Below, piece by piece: positions 1 through 5,574 of a stretch of DNA of 5,732 nucleotides. The stretch's first letter is position 1. Every line of letters starts with the position of its first letter. Source of the stretch: an uncultured Ruminococcus sp. Lineage in GTDB: Bacteria; Bacillota; Clostridia; Oscillospirales; Acutalibacteraceae. The translations under genes were made by a program, and so were the position numbers. The stretch is from assembly GCA_902773065.1 (NCBI GenBank), contig CACYDD010000221.1:1-5732 (forward strand), written 5' to 3'. The notes below the pieces were generated by a model. The model had not been told where the DNA came from and searched no databases. It was given only the letters and a program-made list of their open reading frames with translations.

Positions 1-595
1 GCCTGAAATTAATGGTATCCTGTGTCAGCTGCCGCTGCCCAAGCACCTTGATGAGACAGCGGTGATCAATGCAATCTCTCCGCTGAAAGATGTTGATGCC
101 TTTCATCCGTCTAATGTCGGCAAGATTATGATTGGCGATTATCATTTCCTTCCCTGCACACCGGCAGGCGTGATGGAAATGATACATACTGAGGGAATTG
201 AGGTCAGCGGCAAAAACTGTGTTGTGATCGGCAGAAGCAATATTGTAGGAAAGCCGATGGCAATGCTTCTTCTGCATGAAAACGGTACAGTTACGATCTG
301 CCACAGCAGAACAAAGAATCTGAAAGAAATTTGTGCTCAGGCTGATATCCTTGTTGCGGCAGTGGGCAGACCAAAGTTTGTAACAGCAGATATGGTAAAA
401 GAAGGTGCTGTTGTGCTGGATGTGGGAATCAACAGAGATGAAAACGGCAAACTGTGCGGTGATGTAGATTTTGCTGCTGTTGAGCCGAAGGCTTCCTATA
501 TTACACCTGTTCCGGGCGGTGTAGGACCGATGACGATCGCTATGCTGATGAAAAATACGCTGAAAGCAGCGAAAATTCAGAACAATATTGAATGA
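1..595 (+). CDS. folD: Bifunctional methylenetetrahydrofolate dehydrogenase / methenyltetrahydrofolate cyclohydrolase, 5'-truncated by window edge
   Basis: FolD interconverts 5,10-methylene-, 5,10-methenyl- and 10-formyl-tetrahydrofolate in the cytoplasm, using NAD(P)+, and supplies one-carbon units for purine and formyl-methionine synthesis. The first full codon is at 2, and 197 residues are visible to the TGA at 593-595. A family member is usually about 280-290 aa, so roughly the N-terminal third, including the catalytic lysine region, lies outside. Visible hallmarks in order are GILCQLPLPKH (residues 5-15), the substrate-binding DVDAFHPSNVGK, the Rossmann cofactor motif VVIGRSNIVGKPM, HSRT, and the C-terminal signature PGGVGPMTIAMLM. 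The usual DVDG(F/L)HP appears as DVDAFHP, with the key Asp kept. A GTG at 62 is internal, not the start, because homology runs upstream of it. It seems to end its transcript at the hairpin at 606-636. Identification is secure. Confidence 0.97.
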   Translation, partial: PEINGILCQLPLPKHLDETAVINAISPLKDVDAFHPSNVGKIMIGDYHFLPCTPAGVMEMIHTEGIEVSGKNCVVIGRSNIVGKPMAMLLLHENGTVTICHSRTKNLKEICAQADILVAAVGRPKFVTADMVKEGAVVLDVGINRDENGKLCGDVDFAAVEPKASYITPVPGGVGPMTIAMLMKNTLKAAKIQNNIE

Positions 596-605
596 TAGTT
601 AAGGG

Positions 606-636
606 GCGGCAGGCGGTATAAGAGTCTGTCGCTTTT
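606..636 (+). terminator. Probable rho-independent terminator of folD
   Basis: The 7-bp stem GCGGCAG (606-612) pairs with CTGTCGC (626-632), with one G-U pair, across a 13-base loop and is followed by TTTT. It starts 11 bases after the folD stop. The short U tract and large loop make it a weak terminator, so some read-through into the small ORF at 683 is plausible. Confidence 0.5.
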
Positions 637-682
637 ATGGATAACAGAAAAAAAGATAATGATTTGTTTGGGAGTGAGCTGT

Positions 683-895
683 ATGGCAGAGAATCATGAA
701 ATTTACGGAAACGAACTGGATTCCACCTGCGGTGTTTCCGATGATGAACTGACAGAACGCTTTAAAGCGGCGGTCAGGATTGACAATGAGATCAAGAAAA
801 TCAAAGGTGCGCCGATCGCAGGATATGATGATGAAAAAGGACTTGCCTATCTTGAATACTCCGACGGGAGGAGAGAATATGCCGCAAAACCATGA
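683..895 (+). CDS. Small acidic protein, putative antitoxin partner of a (now broken) zeta-like toxin
   Basis: This ORF encodes 70 aa starting MAENHEIYGNE and ending REYAAKP. The ATG at 683 is chosen because GGGAGTGAG (670-678) sits at Shine-Dalgarno distance; an in-frame ATG at 659 would add eight residues (MICLGVSC) and has no comparable site. The protein is soluble, with no signal peptide or membrane segment. It has an acidic N-terminal half (VSDDELTERFKAAVRIDNEIKK, probably helical) and a C-terminal part, GAPIAGYDDEKGLAYLEYSDGR, that looks like short beta strands. Its last 17 bases overlap the start of the zeta/AAA kinase remnant, an arrangement typical of toxin-antitoxin pairs with the antitoxin first. 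I do not recognise a named family. The antitoxin role is inferred only from size, charge and translational coupling. It may now be an orphan, since the toxin is truncated. Confidence 0.6.
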   Translation: MAENHEIYGNELDSTCGVSDDELTERFKAAVRIDNEIKKIKGAPIAGYDDEKGLAYLEYSDGRREYAAKP

Positions 896-1076
896 AAAAC
901 TTCCCGAAATAATTGTTTTTGCAGGACCGAATGGCAGCGGAAAGTCAACTATAACAAAGCTTGCAAAAGTAATAGAACCATACATAAAAATAAAAGTTTC
1001 GCCAGCCTTTTCAAAGGCTGCGGGGTCCATGGGGCAGAGTCCCTGGTCAGGGGTTTGGGGGCGAAGCCACCAATAG
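879..1076 (+). pseudogene. Zeta-toxin-like / AAA P-loop kinase, truncated after Walker A
   Basis: The ATG at 879 has a strong Shine-Dalgarno site, GGGAGGAGAG (866-875), inside the upstream ORF. The first ~36 residues are clearly kinase: a beta strand PEIIVFAG, then Walker A GPNGSGKST (residues 16-24), then ITKLAKVIEPYI. In zeta-type toxins (UDP-GlcNAc or small-molecule kinases) this opening is normally followed by an N-A-D-D-I motif and another 150 or more residues. Here the reading frame instead runs into the GC-rich repeat at about 991-1072, which adds a meaningless tail (SPAFSKAAGS...WGRSHQ) and a TAG at 1074-1076. The 65-aa product lacks the catalytic Asp, the lid and the substrate pocket, so it cannot be an active kinase. 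Translation of the stub is possible. Assignment to zeta rather than another P-loop ATPase rests on the FAGPNGSGKSTITK wording and the small upstream partner. Confidence 0.75.
991..1072. repeat. Hairpin-rich dispersed intergenic repeat, Ruminococcus type
   Basis: Three hairpins lie in series. The first is a perfect 8-bp stem, CAGCCTTT/AAAGGCTG (1003-1010 and 1013-1020), with a 2-base loop. The second is an imperfect CCATGGG...TCCCTGG stem around 1027-1046. The third is TTGGGGGC-GAA-GCCACCAA, with one mismatch, around 1053-1071. The segment is much richer in G (runs of GGGG and GGGGG) than the A/T-rich sequence on either side. I recall very similar modules ('gcggggtcc..gggcagagtccctgg...ggggcgaagcc') scattered through Ruminococcus-like genomes, but cannot verify copy number here. 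It interrupts the kinase reading frame and ends about 50 bases before the aminotransferase start. Boundaries are approximate. Confidence 0.6.
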
Positions 1077-1125
1077 TTTAGTTGTTGGAATAAAATTTGA
1101 ATGAATTCAGGGAGGAAAACATACT

Positions 1126-2328
1126 ATGAAAATACCTTTTTCACCGCCCGATATCGGACAGGAAGAAGTGAAGGAAGTGGTTGCTGCATTGACAAGCGGC
1201 TGGATCACAACAGGACCGAGAACAAAGAAATTTGAAAATATGATAACGGAATTCTGCATGAGTCACAAAACTGCCTGTTTTGATTCCTGCACCTCTGCAC
1301 TTGAAACGACGTTAAGAGTGCTGGGCGTAGGTGCAGGGGATGAGGTGATTGTTCCGGCGTATACCTATACCGCATCGGCAAGCGTTATTTGTCATGTGGG
1401 AGCAAAGCCTGTGATGATCGACTGTGCACCGAATTCCGTACAGATGGATTATGACAGACTGCCTGATCTGATCACCGAACGTACAAAGGTGGTCATTCCT
1501 GTAGATGTAGGCGGGGTACCGTGTGATTATGACAGAGTGTTTGATGCAGTCAAGGCGAAAAAGGCACTATTCCGCCCGAAAAATTCCATTCAGGAAGCCT
1601 ATGGAAGAGTAATTGTTATGGCTGACGGCGCACATTCTTTCGGTGCAAGAAGAAATCAGCTGATGACAGGTGCATTGGCGGATTTTACCGCTTTTTCCTT
1701 CCATGCGGTCAAGAATCTTACCACAGGTGAGGGCGGTGCCATTACATGGAAGCGTCAGTTCGGGGTTGACAGCGATGAACTGTATAAGCAGTATATGCTC
1801 TATTCCCTGCACGGACAGTCAAAGGATGCGCTTGCCAAAACAAAAATGGGTTCGTGGGAGTATGACATTGTTGCACCCTACTATAAATGCAACATGACCG
1901 ATATTGCCGCAGCGATCGGTATTGCACAGATGAAACGCTATTCCATGCTGCTGAAACGCCGCAGAAGAATTATTGAATTCTATGACAGGGAGCTGCAAAA
2001 TACAGGGGTTTCCATGTTACAGCATTATTCTGACAAGGAAAAATTTACCTCCAGCGGACATTTGTATCTTGCCAAGCTGATCGATAAGGACGAAAGCTAC
2101 CGCAACAAGGTGATTGAGAGAATGGCAGGCATGGGCGTTGCCACCAACGTACACTACAAGCCGCTGCCAATGCTGACAGCCTATAAAAATCTCGGCTTTG
2201 ATATTGCAGATTTTCCAAATGCCTACAAAATGTACGAAAATGAGATCACCCTTCCGCTTTATTCAAAACTTACCAATGACGAAGTCTATTATATTATGGA
2301 CTGCTTTAAAAAAGCCATCAAAAGTTAG
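1126..2328 (+). CDS. DegT/DnrJ/EryC1/StrS family PLP-dependent (sugar) aminotransferase
   Basis: This complete 400-aa cytosolic fold-type I aminotransferase is of normal family length. The ATG at 1126 follows AGGGAGG (1109-1115), and the protein opens MKIPFSPPDIG, as relatives do. Landmarks are SGWITTGP (24-31), SCTSALE (54-60, PLP phosphate region), PAYTYTASA (77-85), the PLP-ring Asp in ADGAHSFGA (D167), the Schiff-base lysine in SFHAVKNLTTGEGG (K196), and HYKPLP (343-348). Members transfer an amino group, usually from glutamate, to a keto-sugar nucleotide for surface polysaccharide, glycoprotein or antibiotic sugar synthesis. A stretch at about 144-160 (KAKKALFRPKNSIQEAYG) lies between the DYDRVFD helix and the D167 strand and is longer than in ArnB-type enzymes. 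No glycosyltransferase or sugar-nucleotide gene lies beside it, so the substrate is unknown. No clear promoter is visible upstream. The strong hairpin at 2341 ends the unit. Confidence 0.93.
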   Translation: MKIPFSPPDIGQEEVKEVVAALTSGWITTGPRTKKFENMITEFCMSHKTACFDSCTSALETTLRVLGVGAGDEVIVPAYTYTASASVICHVGAKPVMIDCAPNSVQMDYDRLPDLITERTKVVIPVDVGGVPCDYDRVFDAVKAKKALFRPKNSIQEAYGRVIVMADGAHSFGARRNQLMTGALADFTAFSFHAVKNLTTGEGGAITWKRQFGVDSDELYKQYMLYSLHGQSKDALAKTKMGSWEYDIVAPYYKCNMTDIAAAIGIAQMKRYSMLLKRRRRIIEFYDRELQNTGVSMLQHYSDKEKFTSSGHLYLAKLIDKDESYRNKVIERMAGMGVATNVHYKPLPMLTAYKNLGFDIADFPNAYKMYENEITLPLYSKLTNDEVYYIMDCFKKAIKS

Positions 2329-2340
2329 TGATCAGTGATT

Positions 2341-2384
2341 AGAAACCGCCGTATTTCCGAAAATGGAAATAAGGCGGTTTCTTT
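2341..2384 (+). terminator. Strong rho-independent terminator after the aminotransferase gene
   Basis: A perfect 10-bp stem, AGAAACCGCC (2341-2350) with GGCGGTTTCT (2373-2382), continues after one G/A mismatch into a perfect 7-bp stem, TATTTCC (2352-2358) with GGAAATA (2365-2371), closed by a 6-base loop. A short TTT follows. It starts 12 bases after the stop codon and separates the aminotransferase from the ATPase. Confidence 0.85.
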
Positions 2385-2465
2385 ACGAATTTTGATGTAT
2401 ATTTGCGTTTCCGTTTTTATATATTTGGTATATAGAAGAAATATATGATACGGGAGAGTGAAGCT

Positions 2466-5096
2466 ATGGAATGGCACAGCTTTAGCTGCAGGGATGCAGT
2501 GGGAATATTGAAATCTGATGCAGAGAAAGGTCTCAGCAAAGCAGAAGCAAAAAGACGGCTGCAAAAATACGGAAAAAATGCTTTGACGGGAAAAAAGAAG
2601 CAGAGCGTTATTGTAAAATTCCTGATGCAGTTTTCCGATTTTATGGTTCTGATCCTCCTTGCAGCGGCGGCTGTGTCATTTGGTGTTGCCGTTGTCAGCG
2701 ATGACGGAGATTTTATAGACCCGATTATGATACTGCTGATCGTGATACTTAATGCCGTGATCGGCACAGTGCAGGAATGTCGGGCAGAAAAAGCCATTGA
2801 AGCACTCAAAAAGCTTTCCGCACCTCATGCAAGAGTTCTAAGGGACGGAAATACGGTTTCGGTTCTGTCCGAGGAGATCGTACCCGGAGATATTATGGTG
2901 TTTGAGGCAGGCGATCTGATCTGTGCTGATGCAAGGATTATTGAGGCGGTATCGGTCAAAGCGGAGGAATCTTCGCTGACAGGTGAAGCAGTACCGTCCG
3001 ATAAGCAGGCTGATATCATCCTTTCCGGGAATACGCCGCCTGCCGACAGGGTGAATATGCTGTATTCTTCCACATTTGTTACTTCAGGACACGGTAAAGC
3101 CATTGTAACTGACACCGCAATGGATACGCAGGTCGGAAAAATTGCTGCCATGCTTGACGAGGGAGAAAGTCCACAAACACCTTTGCAGAAAAATCTTGCC
3201 AGAACAGGTAAAGTTCTTGGTATCTGTGCACTTGCGATTTGTGTTGTGATATTTGGTCTGGGACTGTTCCAGAAAGTGCCGCCGCTTGATATGTTTATGA
3301 TCTCGATCAGTCTTGCTGTAGCGGCGATTCCTGAAGGGCTTCCGGCAATCGTTACGATCGTTCTGGCTCTCGGTGTGCGGAAGCTTGCCGCCCACAGGGC
3401 AGTTGTGCGAAAACTGCCTGCCGTGGAAACTTTAGGCAGTGCCAATGTCATATGTTCCGATAAAACAGGTACGCTGACACAGAACAAAATGACAGTGGAG
3501 GAACTTTCAGGCTACAGCGGTACGATCAATGCTCATTCCTCAGACGGAGCATTGCTGCTTTCTCTGGCAGCTTTATGCAATAACAGCGAGCTGAAAAGGA
3601 ACACCAAGGGTTATTATTCGGACGGCGACCCTACAGAGGCGGCGATCGTTACAGCTGCGGCGAACTTTGGTCAGGTGAAAACCGAGCTTGACAAGCGTTT
3701 CGTCAGAAAAAAAGAAGTACCGTTTGATTCCAAGCGCAAACGCATGATTACCGTGCATCAGCTTTCCACAGGCGGCTACAGAACGATTATCAAGGGCGCA
3801 CCGGATGTACTCATCGATTTATGCGGTCATGTTCATACAAGCAGCGGCATTAAATTCATGGGCAAGGGTGAGAAAAAGAAGCTTCATGCGGAAAATAACC
3901 GCCTTGCCGAAAAAGCCATGCGTGTCATAGCAGCAGCCTATAAAGATACTGCCGAAATGCCAAGCGAAAACGACCTTGAAAAAGAGCTGATCTTTGTCGG
4001 TTTTATCGGAATGACCGACCCACCCAGACCGCAGGCATACGGAGCGGTTGCCGAGTGTCGTAAGGCTGGCATTAAAACAGTGATGATTACAGGAGATCAT
4101 ATCATTACGGCAAAAGCAGTAGCAAAAAAGCTTGGTATTTACAAGGACGGTGACAAAACAGCAGCAGGAGCAGAGCTTGATAAACTCAGTCAGAAAGAGC
4201 TGGAAAGTCATATTTATGAATATTCGGTTTTTGCAAGAGTTTCGCCCGAACATAAGGTACGCATTGTCAAAGCCTTCCAGAGTCGAGGGGCTATTGTCGC
4301 AATGACAGGCGATGGCGTGAACGATGCACCGGCACTGAAATGTGCGGATATCGGCTGTGCAATGGGCATCAGCGGTACGGATGTAGCAAAAAGTGCAGCG
4401 GATATGGTACTTGCAGATGATAATTTTGCAACGATCGTGGACGCAGTGGAGCAGGGAAGGGGAATCTTTGATAATATTGGTAAAACCATTCACTTTCTGC
4501 TTTCCAGCAATATTGGTGAAATTCTGACAGTACTCTGTGCATTTCTGATGAATCTTCCGTCACCGCTTTTAGCAATTCAGCTTTTGTGGATCAATCTTGT
4601 TACGGATTCTTTGCCGGCACTTGCACTTGGTTCCGAGCCTGCCAGAAAGGATATTATGGAAGTACCGCCCAAGGACAGCAAAAGCGGCATTTTTACAAAA
4701 GGCTCTGTGCGTTCCATTATCATAGAAGGCTGTTTTATCGGTGCACTTGCCTTTCTTGCCTTTACGATAGGGCGAATTTGTTTTGACAACGGTGGTGACC
4801 CTGTCACAGGCAGAACTATGACATTTGCAGTTTTAAGTCTGAGCCAGCTTGTTCATTCGTTCAACCTCAGAAGTGACAAATCGCTTTTGAAAATCGGCTT
4901 TCTGGGCAATCCAAAGCTGATAGGCGCGTTTATCATCGGTGTGATCATGCAGGTATCGGTGATATCTATACCGCTGCTTTCAGGTATTTTCAAGACAACG
5001 GCTCTTTCGCCCCTTGGTTGGCTGATCGTCATTCTTCTTTCACTTGTTCCGCTTCTTGTTGTTGAAACGGAAAAGGCACTTAATAAGGATAATTAA
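2466..5096 (+). CDS. P-type cation-transporting ATPase, P2A Ca2+-ATPase type (PacL/YloB/LMCA1-like)
   Basis: This 876-aa membrane pump of full family length is expected to export Ca2+ (possibly Mn2+) at the cost of ATP. I chose ATG 2466 (MEWHSFSC) because GGGAGAG (2452-2458) precedes it and relatives begin MEW-; an in-frame ATG at 2445 would add MIRESEA. Numbered from 2466, the parts are: N-terminal cation-ATPase domain (YGKNAL), M1 ~54-77, M2 ~84-104, actuator LTGEAVP (TGE 172-174), M3 ~248-268, M4 with PEGLP (289-293, Ca-site Glu 290), phosphorylation motif DKTGTLT (D332), nucleotide-binding KGAPD (443-447), DPPRP (518-522), hinge TGDGVNDAPAL (D616, D620), then M5-M10 (~677-867). M5 SSNIGE (N682, E685) and M6 NLVTD (N710, D714) keep the ion ligands. 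The M8 Glu of SERCA site I appears replaced (LRSDKS). The AT-rich spacer 2385-2444 probably holds its promoter, with no clear -35. The C-terminus lacks a calmodulin-like tail. Confidence 0.95.
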   Translation: MEWHSFSCRDAVGILKSDAEKGLSKAEAKRRLQKYGKNALTGKKKQSVIVKFLMQFSDFMVLILLAAAAVSFGVAVVSDDGDFIDPIMILLIVILNAVIGTVQECRAEKAIEALKKLSAPHARVLRDGNTVSVLSEEIVPGDIMVFEAGDLICADARIIEAVSVKAEESSLTGEAVPSDKQADIILSGNTPPADRVNMLYSSTFVTSGHGKAIVTDTAMDTQVGKIAAMLDEGESPQTPLQKNLARTGKVLGICALAICVVIFGLGLFQKVPPLDMFMISISLAVAAIPEGLPAIVTIVLALGVRKLAAHRAVVRKLPAVETLGSANVICSDKTGTLTQNKMTVEELSGYSGTINAHSSDGALLLSLAALCNNSELKRNTKGYYSDGDPTEAAIVTAAANFGQVKTELDKRFVRKKEVPFDSKRKRMITVHQLSTGGYRTIIKGAPDVLIDLCGHVHTSSGIKFMGKGEKKKLHAENNRLAEKAMRVIAAAYKDTAEMPSENDLEKELIFVGFIGMTDPPRPQAYGAVAECRKAGIKTVMITGDHIITAKAVAKKLGIYKDGDKTAAGAELDKLSQKELESHIYEYSVFARVSPEHKVRIVKAFQSRGAIVAMTGDGVNDAPALKCADIGCAMGISGTDVAKSAADMVLADDNFATIVDAVEQGRGIFDNIGKTIHFLLSSNIGEILTVLCAFLMNLPSPLLAIQLLWINLVTDSLPALALGSEPARKDIMEVPPKDSKSGIFTKGSVRSIIIEGCFIGALAFLAFTIGRICFDNGGDPVTGRTMTFAVLSLSQLVHSFNLRSDKSLLKIGFLGNPKLIGAFIIGVIMQVSVISIPLLSGIFKTTALSPLGWLIVILLSLVPLLVVETEKALNKDN

Positions 5097-5107
5097 ATAA
5101 ATAAAAG

Positions 5108-5143
5108 AAAAACTGTCGTATCAAAATGAATACGGCAGTTTTT
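5108..5143 (+). terminator. Strong rho-independent terminator after the P-type ATPase gene
   Basis: The stem AAAAACTGTCGTAT (5108-5121) pairs over 14 positions with ATACGGCAGTTTTT (5130-5143), with one wobble pair and an 8-base loop. The U tract is part of the 3' arm. It begins 12 bases after the TAA. The opposite strand also offers a T run, so it may act in both directions. Positions 5144-5237 beyond it are AT-rich and show no gene. Confidence 0.88.
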
Positions 5144-5237
5144 ATTATGATGTTTATAATTTCAAGATATCATGAAAGTATTTTAAGGTTGAAAATTTGT
5201 ATTTTCGGTTAAATTCTTTCTCGACACTCCTGACACT

Positions 5238-5272
5238 AAAAAATGGGATTATCCAGTCAAAGGATAACCCCA
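5238..5272 (-). terminator. Rho-independent terminator on the minus strand, not attached to any protein gene
   Basis: Read on the minus strand, TGGGGTTATCC (5272-5262) pairs with GGATAATCCCA (5254-5244) around a 7-base loop, and TTTTTT (5243-5238) follows. The only non-Watson-Crick position is G-U in minus-strand RNA but A-C in plus-strand RNA, which points to the minus strand as the functional one. No ORF with a credible start lies upstream on that strand, so it probably ends a non-coding transcript. Confidence 0.78.
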
Positions 5273-5308
5273 CTGTAACATCATCACTCGGTCAATTTTT
5301 ATTTTACC

Positions 5309-5332
5309 GACGTGTCAGAACCGTCACACGTC
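5309..5332. repeat. REP-like palindrome (GACGTGT...ACACGTC)
   Basis: Perfect 7-bp arms at 5309-5315 and 5326-5332 flank the 10-base centre CAGAACCGTC. The GTGTCAGAACCGTCACAC wording resembles the REP-type palindromes that I recall around Y1/RAYT transposase genes and in intergenic regions of Firmicutes. The resemblance is from memory, and no second full copy occurs in this window. It lies inside the candidate RNA. Confidence 0.4.
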
Positions 5333-5374
5333 ATCTTCATGTGATGTGTACAAGATGTTTTATCTTGTACTAAT

Positions 5375-5403
5375 ATTATATACTATTTTAGTCAGAAAGT
5401 ATA
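5375..5403 (-). promoter_or_regulatory. Possible minus-strand promoter with perfect -10 and poor -35
   Basis: TATAAT on the minus strand (5380-5375) is preceded at 17-base spacing by TATACT (5403-5398), matching only three of six -35 positions. The predicted start, near 5368, falls at the edge of the 9-bp hairpin 5348-5370. The region is very AT-rich, so a chance TATAAT is a real possibility. Confidence 0.35.
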
Positions 5404-5458
5404 CATATAAATCTAACAAATCTTGTTGTTGTCTTTTGTGAAATATTATGAAAGGATA

Positions 5459-5568
5459 TGACAAGCGACCTGAGGTTTCGTCCGCCCCGACCAAAAAGGA
5501 TAGCCCCCACATGAGCTGCAACTCTGTGGGGGCGATTTGTTGCAATGGTGCAACCGTATCTTTTGCCT
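5459..5568 (-). ncRNA. Candidate structured RNA (three-way junction plus downstream hairpin) behind a strong promoter
   Basis: The predicted +1 (A, about 5568) is directly followed by a foldable segment. Closing helix P1 pairs CAAAAGATA (5566-5558) with TATCCTTTTTG (5502-5492), with two bulges. Inside are hairpin 1, GTTGCA/TGCAAC (5554-5549 with 5544-5539, 4-base loop), and hairpin 2, GCCCCCACA/TGTGGGGGC (5533-5525 with 5511-5503), extendable by GAG/CTC. A third, weaker hairpin spans 5482-5460. GTTGCA recurs in the loop of hairpin 2 and could displace a strand of hairpin 1, and GGGGC at 5488-5484 could compete for hairpin 2. Such alternative pairings are common in riboswitches and attenuators. 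No start codon with a ribosome site follows, so a free-standing RNA is more likely than a leader. It matches no class I know (not SRP RNA, tmRNA, RNase P or T-box). The 3' end is uncertain; the next clear terminator is at 5238. Confidence 0.45.
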
Positions 5569-5574
5569 AGGACT

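Larger units (their letters stand above)
5238..5370 (-). ncRNA. Candidate structured non-coding RNA ending at the minus-strand terminator
   Basis: Leftward from a TATAAT box (5380-5375), the sequence folds almost continuously. There is a perfect 9-bp hairpin GTACAAGAT/ATCTTGTAC (5370-5362 with 5356-5348) and a long-range 6-bp pairing (5346-5341 with 5287-5282). Enclosed by that pairing are a 7-bp stem GACGTGT/ACACGTC (5332-5326 with 5315-5309) and a 5-bp stem TCGGT/ACCGA (5310-5306 with 5292-5288). The last two compete for two bases. The unit finishes at the terminator, giving about 131-133 nt. The reading frames through it have no Shine-Dalgarno site or plausible start. I do not recognise a known RNA class. 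It could instead be the 3' part of a longer RNA begun at about 5568. Call by inference from structure and signals only. Confidence 0.42.

Noticed and set aside
780..878. Upstream extension of the kinase reading frame
   Set aside because: The extension translates to a basic, low-complexity stretch lying inside the antitoxin gene. The ATG at 879 has an excellent ribosome site and the P-loop protein starts naturally there.
635..1030. Minus-strand open frame (131 codons) opposite the antitoxin/kinase remnant
   Set aside because: It runs antisense to a pair of ORFs with good ribosome sites, and it crosses the repeat boundary, so it cannot be an old conserved gene.
2385..2444. Promoter boxes for the ATPase (several TATATA-like hexamers)
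   Set aside because: The spacer is so AT-rich that many -10-like words occur, and none has a convincing -35 at 16-18 bases. A promoter must be here functionally, but I cannot place it.
2825..3487. Long minus-strand open frame (220 codons) opposite the ATPase
   Set aside because: It lies wholly within the ATPase gene, whose protein is unmistakable. The translation is rich in Ser, Thr, Ala and Pro with no family resemblance, as expected for a codon-bias shadow.
3819..4493. Minus-strand open frame (224 codons) opposite the ATPase
   Set aside because: Cys/His-rich nonsense translation antisense to the nucleotide-binding and hinge regions; no ribosome site or family motif.
5144..5237. AT-rich stretch with a TATAAT (5155-5160), a 6-bp hairpin (5191-5206) and a GACACT direct repeat (5223-5228, 5232-5237)
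   Set aside because: No -35 partner, no downstream plus-strand gene, and the repeats are too short to stand out from chance.
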